Source of the DNA: Fibrobacterota bacterium
Lineage (GTDB): Bacteria; Fibrobacterota; Fibrobacteria; UBA5070
Assembly: GCA_016715065.1 (NCBI GenBank)
Contig: JADKBN010000030.1
Location: 25,756-89,755 of the forward strand
DNA length: 64,000 nucleotides
Direction of reading: 5' to 3'
This document shows positions 17,340 to 25,869 of this stretch, one piece after another. The notes beneath the pieces were generated by a model. It did no database searches and was not told the DNA's origin. It saw nothing but the letters and a program-made list of their open reading frames with translations. Position 1 is the stretch's first letter; each line of letters opens with the position of its first letter. Position numbers and translations under genes: made by a program.

Positions 17340-19271
17340 TCAATAGCGAACAGGGACTTCTGTTTTCTTGACCCAGGCTCCCAATGGGTCTCCATCGGAG
17401 ACACCCGACAGAATTCGACCAAGGTATACGCCAGAATCAGAAACGGACACCACCTTTCCACCGAACATTCGTTCGAAATGGCTGCCACCACCGGGCCACG
17501 CCATCGCATGCACGCTGGAGACCGAGTCATCCGTCGAACAAGTGCCGCCTCCCCCGAAGAGGGCGATTTTTCCCGGACCCATACGCACAACCCGGGCGTC
17601 ATCAAAGAAATCGTCATTGGACATGGAGCACCGGATTTTTTTCCCGTTGAGGCGTCCATCGCCGATAAGGCTCCACCACCCGCCGTCCCACCTCGAGGTG
17701 TACCAAGGGCTCACATATTCTCCCTGAACAGGCATAACAGGCATGCCCTGCTGACCTGCCGTGCGGACGCTCCAGGTTGAGCCTGCAAACTGCCGAAAAC
17801 TGAAATCGTTAACGCCGTATCCAGCATACATCGCGGTGTACCTACGAGAACCTACCACCCAGATGCCGTCGGCATCCGTCTCCATCCGGAATCCGTTCAG
17901 GGGATCAGCTTCATGCCACGTCGTCACGGAGTCCCACCGGATCCCGTCCAGACTCGACATGACAATCGGATCGCTGTCGAACCGAGAAAGATCCGCCGGT
18001 CTCAATGAATTGCTGGCCGCGATTGAATCGGAGTAGGTGGGAACCAAGCTTGCCTGCGGAGTACGAACACTCCACCACTTACCTTGGAATCTCACGGGAA
18101 ATGCCGAGATGGGCATCGATTCCGCAGCCTTGATCCAGGTGATACCGGTGTCGGCGGATGTCCACTTTTCGATGGCTCCGGAGGACAAGATCTTACGGGG
18201 CGCACCTTCCCCAGGCAATGTCAGCTCCGCCCCGTATTCACCGGATCGCCATGCCACCAGGCTTCCGTTGGCAGTGTCCAGCTGGAATATTCCGCCCGAC
18301 CAGGGGAGGCTTCCCTGTCTGCGCCAATCCAACTTCACTTCCTGGTAGAGGAAGGCGCTCACTATTTGCAATGTGATCGATTCCCACTTCGGTCCTGTGG
18401 TGTCGGCGTTGGCGACCAAAACTTGGTAGGTGGATCTGCCTTGCGAAGGAGTGTTGCCGGGATATTTGCCGGTAACGTCGTCAATCCATCGCGGACCAGC
18501 GGTTTCTCCCAGCAGAGTATCATCCCTGTAGATCCGGTATCGCCAAGTTTCGCGCAGCGGGATGGAATCCCAGCGCAGATACACAAGCCCCGCCAGCGTA
18601 TCGAAGCGGGCTTCCAGATTGCGCACCACCGGCAAGCCTGTGAACACCATCTGGATGTCCCCGGCGTCAACCGTACTGTCGGAAATTGTCTTGACGCTCG
18701 CGAAGGTGGGCGTGTAGCCTTCCACCAGCGTGTAGGCCGCCACCGTGTATTTCCCTGAAGGCACTCCATCCAAGCGGAATCGGCCGGAATCGTCCACGTT
18801 CGACCAGATCCCCGCGCCCAGCGCATGGATCCAGGCGATGCGCGGCGAATGCTGGGGTTGCACGCGGATGCGGCCCGTCAGGACTCCGGTACGCATCAGG
18901 GTGTCGGATGCGATGGAAAAGACCGTTCCGTTGGAATACAGCGAGTCCTGGAAGAGGGCGTCGCCATCGCGTCCCCGGACCACCAGGTTGTAAAAGCCTC
19001 TTCCCGGCACAGGCACTTCCACACCTCCCTGCGCATCGGCGATCATCTGCACGCGAGGTTCCACGCCCGTGTCCTCGGATCCGTAGAGTTGCACTCTTGC
19101 ACCTGCCGCTGGTGACCCGTCCTTGCGGTGGAAGGCCAGCGTTGAGGTCTCGTCCATCGAGCCTCCGGATTCCAACGTCTTGTCCTGGCATCCAAGTAGC
19201 CCCAGCGCCGCCGCGACCATGCTTGTCCATAGCATTCGTTGACGTTTTCTGACCATCTTGTGGAAGTTCAT
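17340..19271 (-). CDS. Large surface lipoprotein with carboxypeptidase-regulatory-like, FnIII-like and BNR-like repeats
   Basis: 643 residues. Signal peptide with lipobox LLGC near residue 28, so it is lipid-anchored, probably at the cell surface. Then a beta-sandwich resembling carboxypeptidase regulatory domains (GVPSGKYTVAAYTLVEGY), an FnIII-like domain (VYLRWDSIPLRETWRYRIYRDD) and a C-terminal half with repeated Trp/Asp segments (WTSADTGITW, SSLDGIRWDS, STWSVRTAG) like BNR beta-propeller blades. The role may be adhesion or sugar binding. The start ATG 19271 overlaps the stop of the TIGR02147 gene (ATGA), so the two are translationally coupled and must work together or be co-regulated. A strong terminator follows. 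Confidence 0.8.
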   Translation of the reverse strand: MNFHKMVRKRQRMLWTSMVAAALGLLGCQDKTLESGGSMDETSTLAFHRKDGSPAAGARVQLYGSEDTGVEPRVQMIADAQGGVEVPVPGRGFYNLVVRGRDGDALFQDSLYSNGTVFSIASDTLMRTGVLTGRIRVQPQHSPRIAWIHALGAGIWSNVDDSGRFRLDGVPSGKYTVAAYTLVEGYTPTFASVKTISDSTVDAGDIQMVFTGLPVVRNLEARFDTLAGLVYLRWDSIPLRETWRYRIYRDDTLLGETAGPRWIDDVTGKYPGNTPSQGRSTYQVLVANADTTGPKWESITLQIVSAFLYQEVKLDWRRQGSLPWSGGIFQLDTANGSLVAWRSGEYGAELTLPGEGAPRKILSSGAIEKWTSADTGITWIKAAESMPISAFPVRFQGKWWSVRTPQASLVPTYSDSIAASNSLRPADLSRFDSDPIVMSSLDGIRWDSVTTWHEADPLNGFRMETDADGIWVVGSRRYTAMYAGYGVNDFSFRQFAGSTWSVRTAGQQGMPVMPVQGEYVSPWYTSRWDGGWWSLIGDGRLNGKKIRCSMSNDDFFDDARVVRMGPGKIALFGGGGTCSTDDSVSSVHAMAWPGGGSHFERMFGGKVVSVSDSGVYLGRILSGVSDGDPLGAWVKKTEVPVRY

Positions 19272-20101
19272 CGGGAGGCCTTTTTCAAGAGGGGGATCAG
19301 GGAAAGGGAAATCTGCAGGACCCGCTCCTGGGGAGAGGGGTCTTGCTGGACAATGGCTCGCAAGGCGCGGCGGAAGCTTTCCACCCGCTCCAAAATCAGA
19401 TCGGCGCCTTCGTTGGAAATGGCCACCGTGTTGGTGAACACGCGCCGGTCCGGGTCGTCTCCAGACATCAAGGCGGTTTGCACAACCTGCATCTGCTGGA
19501 TCTGCAACTGCTTCACCAGCTCTTCGCGACTTTGCTCGGGAGTGGCCAGCATCTTGGTGGTCTGGCGCAAATACCCTTTGGCGTCGCGTTCGACCAAACC
19601 CAACTCCAAGATTGTGGCGATGGCCTCTTTCACCTGGCCCGGGGTGACCGCAGGCCGCAAGATTTGCGCGATGGGCTTTGGGTCGTCGGTAAAGTCGCCG
19701 GTGGCCAACATGGCCCGCACCGCGCCGGTCCACCAGTGCCGGTAGTAGCGGTAGGAGGCCTGCTCCAGCTCGGTGCGCTGCACCCGGCTCATTCCCGTCA
19801 GCTGATCGAAGGCAAGTTCGCGGTCTTCGGGGGTGTCGGCTTGGTTGTAGCGTACCAGGATCCGGAAGTAGCGGGCCTCGTCGCGATCGATCCCCAACAA
19901 GCCCACCATGCGATCCACGAAGGTGGGCGTGAGCTTGCGACCGGCCAACACGTCGGTGAAGAAGCTTCGGGTCCGGGGCAGACCCAATTGGCGGGACACC
20001 TCGCTCTTGTTGAAGTCGGGGTTTTGTTCCTGGGCCCAGGCATGCCAGTCCGACAGGTAGCGCCGGAAGTTTGTGTAAGAGTACACGATTGGTTGTTCCA
20101 T
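19268..20101 (-). CDS. TIGR02147-family protein (Fibrobacter-type putative regulator)
   Basis: 277 residues matching the TIGR02147 pattern, a family described from Fibrobacter: N-terminal YTNFRRYLSDWHAWAQEQ, then a Cro-like helix-turn-helix (NKSEVSRQLGLPRTRSFF), and later a segment on VKEAIATILELGLVERDAKG that reads as a second winged helix. Members are thought to be DNA-binding, but their targets are not well known. Here it is the first gene of a two-gene unit with a big lipoprotein; coupling of such regulators to surface lipoproteins is what I would expect if the regulator controls that gene. The call gives good evidence for a Fibrobacterota host. Confidence 0.85.
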   Translation of the reverse strand: MEQPIVYSYTNFRRYLSDWHAWAQEQNPDFNKSEVSRQLGLPRTRSFFTDVLAGRKLTPTFVDRMVGLLGIDRDEARYFRILVRYNQADTPEDRELAFDQLTGMSRVQRTELEQASYRYYRHWWTGAVRAMLATGDFTDDPKPIAQILRPAVTPGQVKEAIATILELGLVERDAKGYLRQTTKMLATPEQSREELVKQLQIQQMQVVQTALMSGDDPDRRVFTNTVAISNEGADLILERVESFRRALRAIVQQDPSPQERVLQISLSLIPLLKKASR

Positions 20102-20179
20102 GCCCTTAAACTAAGGCTTTTCCTGCGCACAGGGAAGGCCAATGATGGGCATGATTTAGAGTACACTTGTGCGGCCAGC

Positions 20180-20836
20180 CTATGCCTTAGGCGATTCTGT
20201 CGAGACGACGTAGGATCGCAGCAAAGCGTTCGCTTTGGCCTTGCTTGCTTTGCACAGCTTGTCGGCGAGGTCGAAGGGAACCTCGAGAAGGCCGGCCTGC
20301 ACGGAAATTCGTTCGAGCATGGCCAGCCACACCTTCCCCGCCATTTCCGCATCGTACTGGGCGCGGTGGAACGTGCCTTCGGAGGCGATGTTCAGGTGGC
20401 GGACCAAGGTCTCGAGCTTGTGGTTTTGCGCATCCTGGATCAGTCTCCTGGACAACAGCATCGAGCAGGAAAATTTCCCGGAATACGACCGGGAGATTTT
20501 GGAGAACTCGGAATCCAAAAATTTCTGGTCGAAAGTCGCGTTGTGGGCCACAAGATTGTGGTTGCCTAGAAATTCGTGGAACTCGCTCATGACCTCGCGG
20601 CACGGAGCCGCATCCCTCAGCATGGAGTTGGTGATGCCGGTATACTCGGCGATGAAGCCGCTGATCGCGAAGCCTGGGTTCATGAGCTTCTGGAATCGCT
20701 CGACGATCGTACCACCGACAATTTTCACCGCGCCGATCTCGATGGCGCGATCCCCGTACTGCGGCGAGAGGCCGGTGGTTTCAAAGTCCAGGACCACGAC
20801 GGTGTCGGCGAGTGCGTGCGAGAGGGCGTTGGTCAT
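20180..20836 (-). CDS. DnaQ-like 3'-5' exonuclease (DEDDh)
   Basis: 218 residues. The exonuclease motifs are all present: ExoI VVVLDFETTG, ExoII HNATFDQKFLD, and ExoIII with HRAQYDA. This is the fold of the DNA polymerase III epsilon subunit and of stand-alone RNase T-like trimming enzymes. It is shorter than a PolC-type subunit and has no clear clamp-binding motif, so proofreading versus general nuclease duty cannot be settled. The Cys/Lys-rich C-terminal helix is unassigned. It lies 34 bp downstream of the AAA-ATPase gene on the same strand. Confidence 0.85.
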   Translation of the reverse strand: MTNALSHALADTVVVLDFETTGLSPQYGDRAIEIGAVKIVGGTIVERFQKLMNPGFAISGFIAEYTGITNSMLRDAAPCREVMSEFHEFLGNHNLVAHNATFDQKFLDSEFSKISRSYSGKFSCSMLLSRRLIQDAQNHKLETLVRHLNIASEGTFHRAQYDAEMAGKVWLAMLERISVQAGLLEVPFDLADKLCKASKAKANALLRSYVVSTESPKA

Positions 20837-20870
20837 GATCGTTTCTTGGAAGTGGCACAGCGATGAGGCG

Positions 20871-22427
20871 CTACGCCGGACAAACGAGCCAACGCCCCAG
20901 GTTGCGCGTCTGTCGATCGAACTCCACGCCCACCTTCACCACCGTGTGGCCGTCGGCCTGCCACGCCACGGCGTAGCCCCGAGCGTCGATCTGCGCCAAC
21001 GCCTGTTCGGCGGTGCCGTTGAGCTTGAACTCGAACACGAACACGTGCGTATCGGTGCGGACCACCGCGTCGGCACGGCCATTGGCCGACTTCAGCTCGG
21101 CTTGCAAAAATTGTCCTAGCAGCGTGAAAACCAGGTAGAAAACCACCTGGTAGTGCCGTTCCGTCTGGTCGTTCAGGTCGTAGGGGATCTTCTCGAAAAA
21201 GCAACGCAGACGCTTCAGGAACGCGTCGACATCGCCGGCGCGCAACTCCTGCGAGAACTTGGCGATATGGAAGCCACCACGCCCCTTTTCCGCGCCCGAG
21301 TAGCTGGGGAGTAAAAAGTTCAGGAAACTGTTGCGCACCTCGGCGTTGGGGTAGCCGAGCTGGTAGAGACCCAACGATGGATCGTAGCCCTGGATGGTGA
21401 GGTACCCGCTTTGGTAGATCACCGGCAAGGGGCGGTCCGCGTCCAGGCGATAGTCGGAGAACTCCGGCGAAGCCACCTCGATACCGTCCAGATCCCTAAG
21501 GTCGGTGTCGGCCTGCTTGAGAAGCTCCACCAGGAAGGAGGGCGTGCCGGTCTGGAACCAGAAGTCGCGAAACTCGCCGGTGCGCAGCAGGTTGAGCGTA
21601 CTGAACGGATTGAAGACGCTGGGCCCGGACGGGTGGAAGCGGTAGCCGTTGTACATCCGGCGCACCTCGTCCAGAGTGCCATCGAAGGACAATTTCTGCA
21701 CGTCCGCGAGCTTCTCCAGCTCGGGGCGGAACGCATCCACGAGTTCGTCCTCGGTGATGCCGCAGACGGCGGCGAAGGCAGCTTCGGTGGATAGGTCGGT
21801 CAACTGGTTCAAGTCGCTGAACACGCTCACCTGGCCGAACTTGGTCACGCCTGTGAGCAGCACGAACTTCAGATGGGCGTCGGAACTCTTGAGGACGCCG
21901 TAAAATGCCTTCAGACTATCCTTGTACTCGGGTAGAAGCTCAGGGTTGCTGAGGACGCTCAACAGGGGTTTATCATACTCATCCACCAGAACGACCACGC
22001 GCTTTCCACTGCGTTCGTGGGCGCGCTCGATCACCCCGAGGAAGCGCTCTGCGGCGGAGCGATCCGTTGGTCCACCTGGATAACGATGCTCCCAGCCTTC
22101 AAGATGCCGGTTCAAGATCGCTTGCAGCGCTTCTGGGCTATCGTATTTCTCCGCGTTCAGGTCCAGCCGCAGAACCGGATACTCGATCCAGTCCTGCTCC
22201 AACTGTTCAATAGCCAGGCCAGTGAACAGTTCCTTGCGTCCCTCAAAGTACGCCCCGAGAGTAGACAGAAGCAGACTCTTCCCGAAACGCCGGGGGCGCG
22301 AAAGGAAGTAGACGCTTCCTTCGGTCGCCAACTTGTGTACGAATGTCGTCTTGTCGACATACAGATAACCATCCTGCCGGAGGCGAGGAAAGTCCTGGAT
22401 CCCGATGGGCAACTTCCGAAGGAGCAT
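20871..22427 (-). CDS. AAA-ATPase-like / PD-(D/E)XK nuclease-fold protein
   Basis: 518 residues of a widespread family in anaerobic Gram-negatives (AAA-ATPase_like with a C-terminal nuclease-fold domain). N-terminus LPIGIQDFPRLRQDGYLYVDKT is diagnostic, followed by a Walker A variant RPRRFGKSLLLSTL, Walker B VVVLVDEYDKPL, and the conserved MYNGYRF. The C-terminus has the nuclease-like core GRADAVVRT...VFVFEFKLNG. The biological role is not established; mobile-element or conflict functions have been proposed. ATG 22427 has a strong ribosome site (AGGAGGT); the longer frame to 22562 is not supported. It sits next to the decayed defence patch. Confidence 0.85.
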   Translation of the reverse strand: MLLRKLPIGIQDFPRLRQDGYLYVDKTTFVHKLATEGSVYFLSRPRRFGKSLLLSTLGAYFEGRKELFTGLAIEQLEQDWIEYPVLRLDLNAEKYDSPEALQAILNRHLEGWEHRYPGGPTDRSAAERFLGVIERAHERSGKRVVVLVDEYDKPLLSVLSNPELLPEYKDSLKAFYGVLKSSDAHLKFVLLTGVTKFGQVSVFSDLNQLTDLSTEAAFAAVCGITEDELVDAFRPELEKLADVQKLSFDGTLDEVRRMYNGYRFHPSGPSVFNPFSTLNLLRTGEFRDFWFQTGTPSFLVELLKQADTDLRDLDGIEVASPEFSDYRLDADRPLPVIYQSGYLTIQGYDPSLGLYQLGYPNAEVRNSFLNFLLPSYSGAEKGRGGFHIAKFSQELRAGDVDAFLKRLRCFFEKIPYDLNDQTERHYQVVFYLVFTLLGQFLQAELKSANGRADAVVRTDTHVFVFEFKLNGTAEQALAQIDARGYAVAWQADGHTVVKVGVEFDRQTRNLGRWLVCPA

Positions 22428-22728
22428 TGGACAAAGATACCTCCTGCAGACCACTCCCCTCCCCACCGGTCCGAGCGCCAGCGTGCGTTCCGGAAGGTGA
22501 ACAAGCTCAGCAGGAACATTGGGAATTCTGGGTTGATCTTGACCAGAGAATGGTCGCAGCACTCATCGAAGAACACGAGCCAGCCGGTATTTTTCGAACA
22601 TCGCCGCTCATCGCACCGGAAATCAAGAGCCATGATCCACAAAGCGAGAAATGTTGCATCGATGATCCACAACCACTGCAAGGCGTTCGCGCTCGGACCG
22701 AAGGGCCTCAATGGGGTGAGGAATAAAA
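22428..22728. other. Intergenic region with no supported gene
   Basis: Upstream of the AAA-ATPase gene. Reading frames exist on both strands but their translations match nothing and overlap the repeated tRNA terminator. It holds the promoter of the AAA-ATPase gene by position. Confidence 0.4.
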
Positions 22729-22777
22729 ACAAAAACGGCCCGCATCGCTGCGAGCCGTTTCGTGAGTTGGGGTACAA
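22729..22777. repeat. 49-bp direct repeat, left copy (tRNA-Gln 3' end plus terminator)
   Basis: Identical to 25277-25325 in 43 of 49 positions; the six differences all lie in the loop of the terminator hairpin. It includes 11 bases of the tRNA-Gln 3' end. It may be an attachment site of an integrated element or a remnant of a second tRNA-Gln gene. Confidence 0.75.
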
Positions 22778-22982
22778 TCATCGTAACCCACCAGCATTCA
22801 TCGAGGTTCCCGGGCGATGGCCGGGACTTTTATCCAATTCCTATCCATTCGAGAGTACCATCCAACGGACGGCCTCAGAACATTCCCGACATGTCAAAGA
22901 TCCGATATGGAAACTTACCACAGGATTGAAATTGAAGGGATCGCGTCAATGGAGATGGCTTGAGATCCCAGGGCCCCAGACC

Positions 22983-23312
22983 TCGATGGACACCAGCAGC
23001 ACGGATGGACTGATCTTCGATGGCGAATCGCTGGCTGTCGGTCGCATCAAAGAGGATCAATTCTACGAAGGCATCCGCGTGCGGTTGGTTTGCTACTTGG
23101 AGAAGACGAGAATCCCACTTCAAGTGGACATCGGGTTCGGGGACGCGGTGACCCCGACGGCAAATTCTGTCGAATATCCATGTCTTCTGGATGCTCCAGC
23201 CCCTCGGCTCAACGCCTATCCCATGGAGACAGTGGTCTCCGAGAAATTCCTCGCCATCGCGTCGTTGGGAATGTCCAACTCCCGCATGAAGGACTACTAT
23301 GAACCCGACTGA
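22983..23312 (+). pseudogene. AbiEii-like nucleotidyltransferase toxin, internal fragment
   Basis: The frame that ends at 23312 reads DGLIFDGESL...GRIKEDQFYEGIRVRL, IPLQVDIGFGDAVTP, YPCLLDAPAPRL, YPMETVVSEKF and GMSNSRMKDYY, matching the central region of AbiEii/AbiGii-family nucleotidyltransferase toxins of abortive-infection type IV toxin-antitoxin systems. The N-terminal part with the GG...DxD nucleotide-binding motif and the whole C-terminal part are missing, so it cannot work. The stop comes five codons after the ATG of the TOTE fragment, showing that two defence genes have been fused by deletion. No AbiEi antitoxin partner is beside it. Confidence 0.72.
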
Positions 23313-25023
23313 GGCTTGGGAACGGCGAAAGCTCGATCTCGAACGTCGGATCACCGAAATTCGGGAAGATCTCAAACTCGCCGAAGCGGAACTAAACGCT
23401 CACCTCCAGCAACTACCGAAATCGGCACCCGTCGTCGAATCGACACTGTCTCCGGATGACAAAATTCGACTGTTCCGAGAGCGATTCGTAGGTCGTGACG
23501 ACGTGTTCGCTCGCCGTTGGGAAAATCCACGCACGGGCAAGTCGGGATACTCGCCCGCATGCGGCAATGAATGGGTTCGCGGCATCTGCGAAAAACCAAA
23601 GGTCCGCTGTGCGCAATGCCTGCACCGCGACTTTCTCCCACTGGACGATTCCGTTCTGAGGGCACATCTTCAGGGCAAGCTGGTTGCAGGAGTCTATCCT
23701 CTAACTCACAGCACCGAGACGATCTTCTTGGCTGCCGATTTCGACGGAGAGTTTTGGCGTAGAGACACCCGGGCCGTACCTCGACGCCAGCGCCGATTAC
23801 CGAAAAACCCGATCGGCTGAAGGTCATCCACGGGCAGTCGTTGTTCATCGAGAAAGCCCAATTGTCCACGCCGATCAAGGCACGTCTCAAGCGACTCGCG
23901 ATCCTCGCCAACCCGGAGTTCCATCGCAAGGAAGCCATGCGACTGAGTGTTTCCGGAACTCCCCGCGTGATCCGCTGTTTTGAAGAGGACGAGCAGTGGC
24001 TCTCGATCCCGCGTGGCTGCAAAGTGGCCTTGGAGAAGTTGGCACGCGACCTGGACATCGCCTTGGATTGGGAAGATCAGACTCTCACGGGAAAGCCTTT
24101 GGAGACAACGTTCCGCGGCGAACTCCGTGATGGACAAGCGGAAGCGGTTGCGGCACTGGAGGGCCAAGTTTTCGGGATCCTTAGCGCCCCGCCTGGCTCC
24201 GGAAAAACAGTCATGGCCGCCAGCTTGATCGCTCGCCGGAAGGTCAACACCTTGATTCTGGTCCATCGCCAGCCTCTGGTGGACCAATGGAAGTCTCGGC
24301 TTTCAAACTTCCTTGGGTTGGACCCAAAGGAGATCGGAACGATCTCGGGAGGCAAATCGCGGCGCAACGGCTCCCTCGACGTCGCCATGGTCCAAAGCCT
24401 GATGCGAGATTCTCACGTGGAAGATTGGATCAGCGAATACGGGATGGTCATCGTAGACGAGTGCCACCATGTTCCACGAGACCGGTGTTGCGCCCATCGA
24501 AGTGGAAGGTGCTGCGGGAATTCAAGCCCAGTTCGGGGCGCTCGCGGAACACGGATCCAGAACGTCTCGAATCGTACAAGACACGCTGGCGCTCCTGGAC
24601 GAAGGGTGCCACCCACTTGTTCTGACAGAACGTGTCGAGCATCTGCAAACCCTCGAAGCGGAACTTCGTCCCCATGTCCCGGATCTGATCGTCCTCAAAG
24701 GTGGAGAAACCGCCAAGCGACGGAAGGCCAAGGGAGTTGAACTCGGCAACCTGGGTGACAACGATCGCTGGGTCATCTTGGCCACGGGCCGGTATATCGG
24801 TGAAGGCTTCGACGAGCCTCGACTGGATGCCCTGGTCTTGGCCATGCCGATCAGCTGGAAGGGAACGCTGACCCAATACGCCGGTCGCATCCTTCGCCAC
24901 CATCCCGGCAAGTCCAAGGTCCGTATCCTCGACTATGTCGATGAGGGGAGGCTGCTCCAGTCGATGGCCAGGAAGCGCCGTGTGGTGTGGAGAGCCCTCG
25001 GATTCCGGCAGGTAGTCGGCTGA
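23299..25023 (+). pseudogene. TOTE-type primase-helicase conflict-system gene, decayed
   Basis: Three pieces of one large gene. 23299-23760: coiled coil then the start of the TOTE archaeo-eukaryotic primase domain (LFRERFVGRDDVFARRWENP, SGYSPACGNEW, then LAADFD). About 23815-24475, other frame: the linker (HGQSLFIEKAQL, NPEFHRKEAMRLS) and helicase domain 1 with Walker A APPGSGKTV, VHRQPLVDQW and Walker B VDECHH. 24469-25023, third frame: helicase domain 2 (LVLTERVEHLQTLE, LATGRYIGEGFDEPRLD, QYAGRILRHHPGKSKVRILDYVD). Most of the primase domain and the segment between helicase motifs II and IV are deleted, so it is not an assembly error and cannot function. AAGGA precedes ATG 23299. Confidence 0.82.
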
Positions 25024-25276
25024 ACTTCGGTACTGTCGTTAACCGATTTTTATCCAATCGGTAGTGTCAAACTCACCCCAACCTCAGATGAATTGAAAAC
25101 TCCGCAGCCCGCACGCACCCACGACAGCTGCCTCTAAAAGGGTTCGCAGGAAACCCTCAATAAACCATTCACGAGGTTTGTGTCCGGATCACGGATCCGA
25201 ACCAATCGGAAACCCGTTCAGTCCGCTTGCCCGCTGAAATCAGCAACCATCGGCCTTCGCGATCCACGGACCACAA

Positions 25277-25325
25277 ACAAAAACGGCCCGCCGTTAGGCG
25301 AGCCGTTTCGTGAGTTGGGGTACAA
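25277..25325. repeat. 49-bp direct repeat, right copy (terminator and 3' end of tRNA-Gln)
   Basis: Right partner of 22729-22777. Here it is the real 3' end and terminator of an intact tRNA-Gln gene. The pair encloses about 2.5 kb of broken defence genes. Confidence 0.75.
25281..25308 (-). terminator. Terminator of tRNA-Gln
   Basis: In the minus direction AAACGGCTCGCC pairs with GGCGGGCCGTTT and is followed by TTGTTT. It lies 7 bp beyond the tRNA-Gln 3' end. Confidence 0.8.
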
Positions 25326-25385
25326 GGATTCGAACCTCGATAGTCGGAACCAGAAACCGAAGTCCTGCCATTGGACGATACCCCA
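25315..25385 (-). tRNA. tRNA-Gln (anticodon CTG)
   Basis: 71 bases without an encoded CCA. The acceptor stem TGGGGTA/TACCCCA is perfect, the D arm is GTCC...GGAC, the anticodon loop is TTCTGGT (anticodon CTG, reading CAG), and the T arm is CGAGG-TTCGAAT-CCTTG with one G-T pair. The last pair of the anticodon stem is T-T. Its own promoter (25399-25427) and terminator are both visible. Confidence 0.88.
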
Positions 25386-25398
25386 GTTGAGGGGAGTA

Positions 25399-25427
25399 AA
25401 ATTATGCGAAAGACCTCGCTTTGTCAA
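25399..25427 (-). promoter_or_regulatory. Promoter of tRNA-Gln
   Basis: In the minus direction TTGACA (25427-25422), a 17-bp spacer and TAATTT (25404-25399), 14 bp before the tRNA. This is a near-consensus housekeeping promoter. Confidence 0.75.
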
Positions 25428-25460
25428 GACCCTGCAAGGCGTGGCGGCCTCAAGAAGTCC

Positions 25461-25488
25461 TTGACGGATGCAAGATCCGGGTTAAATT
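25461..25488 (+). promoter_or_regulatory. Promoter of the tRNA-Val/tRNA-Ala pair
   Basis: TTGACG (25461-25466), 16-bp spacer, TAAATT (25483-25488), then 14 bp to tRNA-Val. A 7-bp palindrome GGGTTAA/TTAACCC overlaps the -10 region. Confidence 0.65.
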
Positions 25489-25502
25489 TGTTAACCCTTA
25501 CC

Positions 25503-25576
25503 GGGCAATTAGCTCAGCTGGTTAGAGCGCGCCGTTCACATCGGCGAGGTCACAGGTTCAAGTCCTGTATTGCCCA
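25503..25576 (+). tRNA. tRNA-Val (anticodon CAC)
   Basis: 74 bases, no encoded CCA. Acceptor stem GGGCAAT/ATTGCCC is perfect, anticodon stem CGCCG/CGGCG, loop TTCACAT (anticodon CAC), T arm ACAGG-TTCAAGT-CCTGT. Followed after 27 bp, holding a small hairpin, by tRNA-Ala. Confidence 0.95.
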
Positions 25577-25603
25577 CTCCCAACGGAGGCTCCGCCTCCA
25601 AAC

Positions 25604-25676
25604 GGGGCCATAGCTCAGTTGGTAGAGCGTTTCGTTCGCAATGAAAAGGTCTGGGGTTCGATTCCCCATGGCTCCA
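25604..25676 (+). tRNA. tRNA-Ala (anticodon CGC)
   Basis: 73 bases, no encoded CCA. Acceptor stem GGGGCCA/TGGCTCC includes the G3-U70 wobble that marks alanine tRNAs; anticodon loop TTCGCAA (CGC), T arm TGGGG-TTCGATT-CCCCA. Probably co-transcribed with tRNA-Val. Confidence 0.96.
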
Positions 25677-25711
25677 TAAATAGAGGATCTAAAGAGGTCC
25701 GAAACAGCAGA

Positions 25712-25747
25712 AAAACCGCGAAATCTCACTAATTTCGCGGTTTTTTT
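25712..25747 (+). terminator. Terminator of the tRNA-Val/tRNA-Ala unit
   Basis: AAAACCGCGAAAT and ATTTCGCGG form a stem around CTCACTA, followed by a run of seven to eight T. Confidence 0.88.
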
Positions 25748-25869
25748 GTGCCCAATGGTTCCAGTTAGACCCGTACAGACCCAGTCGTTTTCGTGTACAG
25801 GTTGGTGTATCGTCCCCCGAGACCGCTGGTCGGTACACGAAATCGGCCGGAGGCGGCACCACAGCGGGC

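Noticed and set aside
22157..22777. Minus-strand frame beginning in the repeated tRNA tail
   Set aside because: The same peptide pattern appears at both 49-bp repeat copies because it translates a tRNA end and terminator; it is not a protein.
22017..22982. Long plus-strand frame across the AAA-ATPase gene leading into the AbiEii fragment
   Set aside because: Antisense to the clearly coding ATPase; only the last 110 codons match a family.
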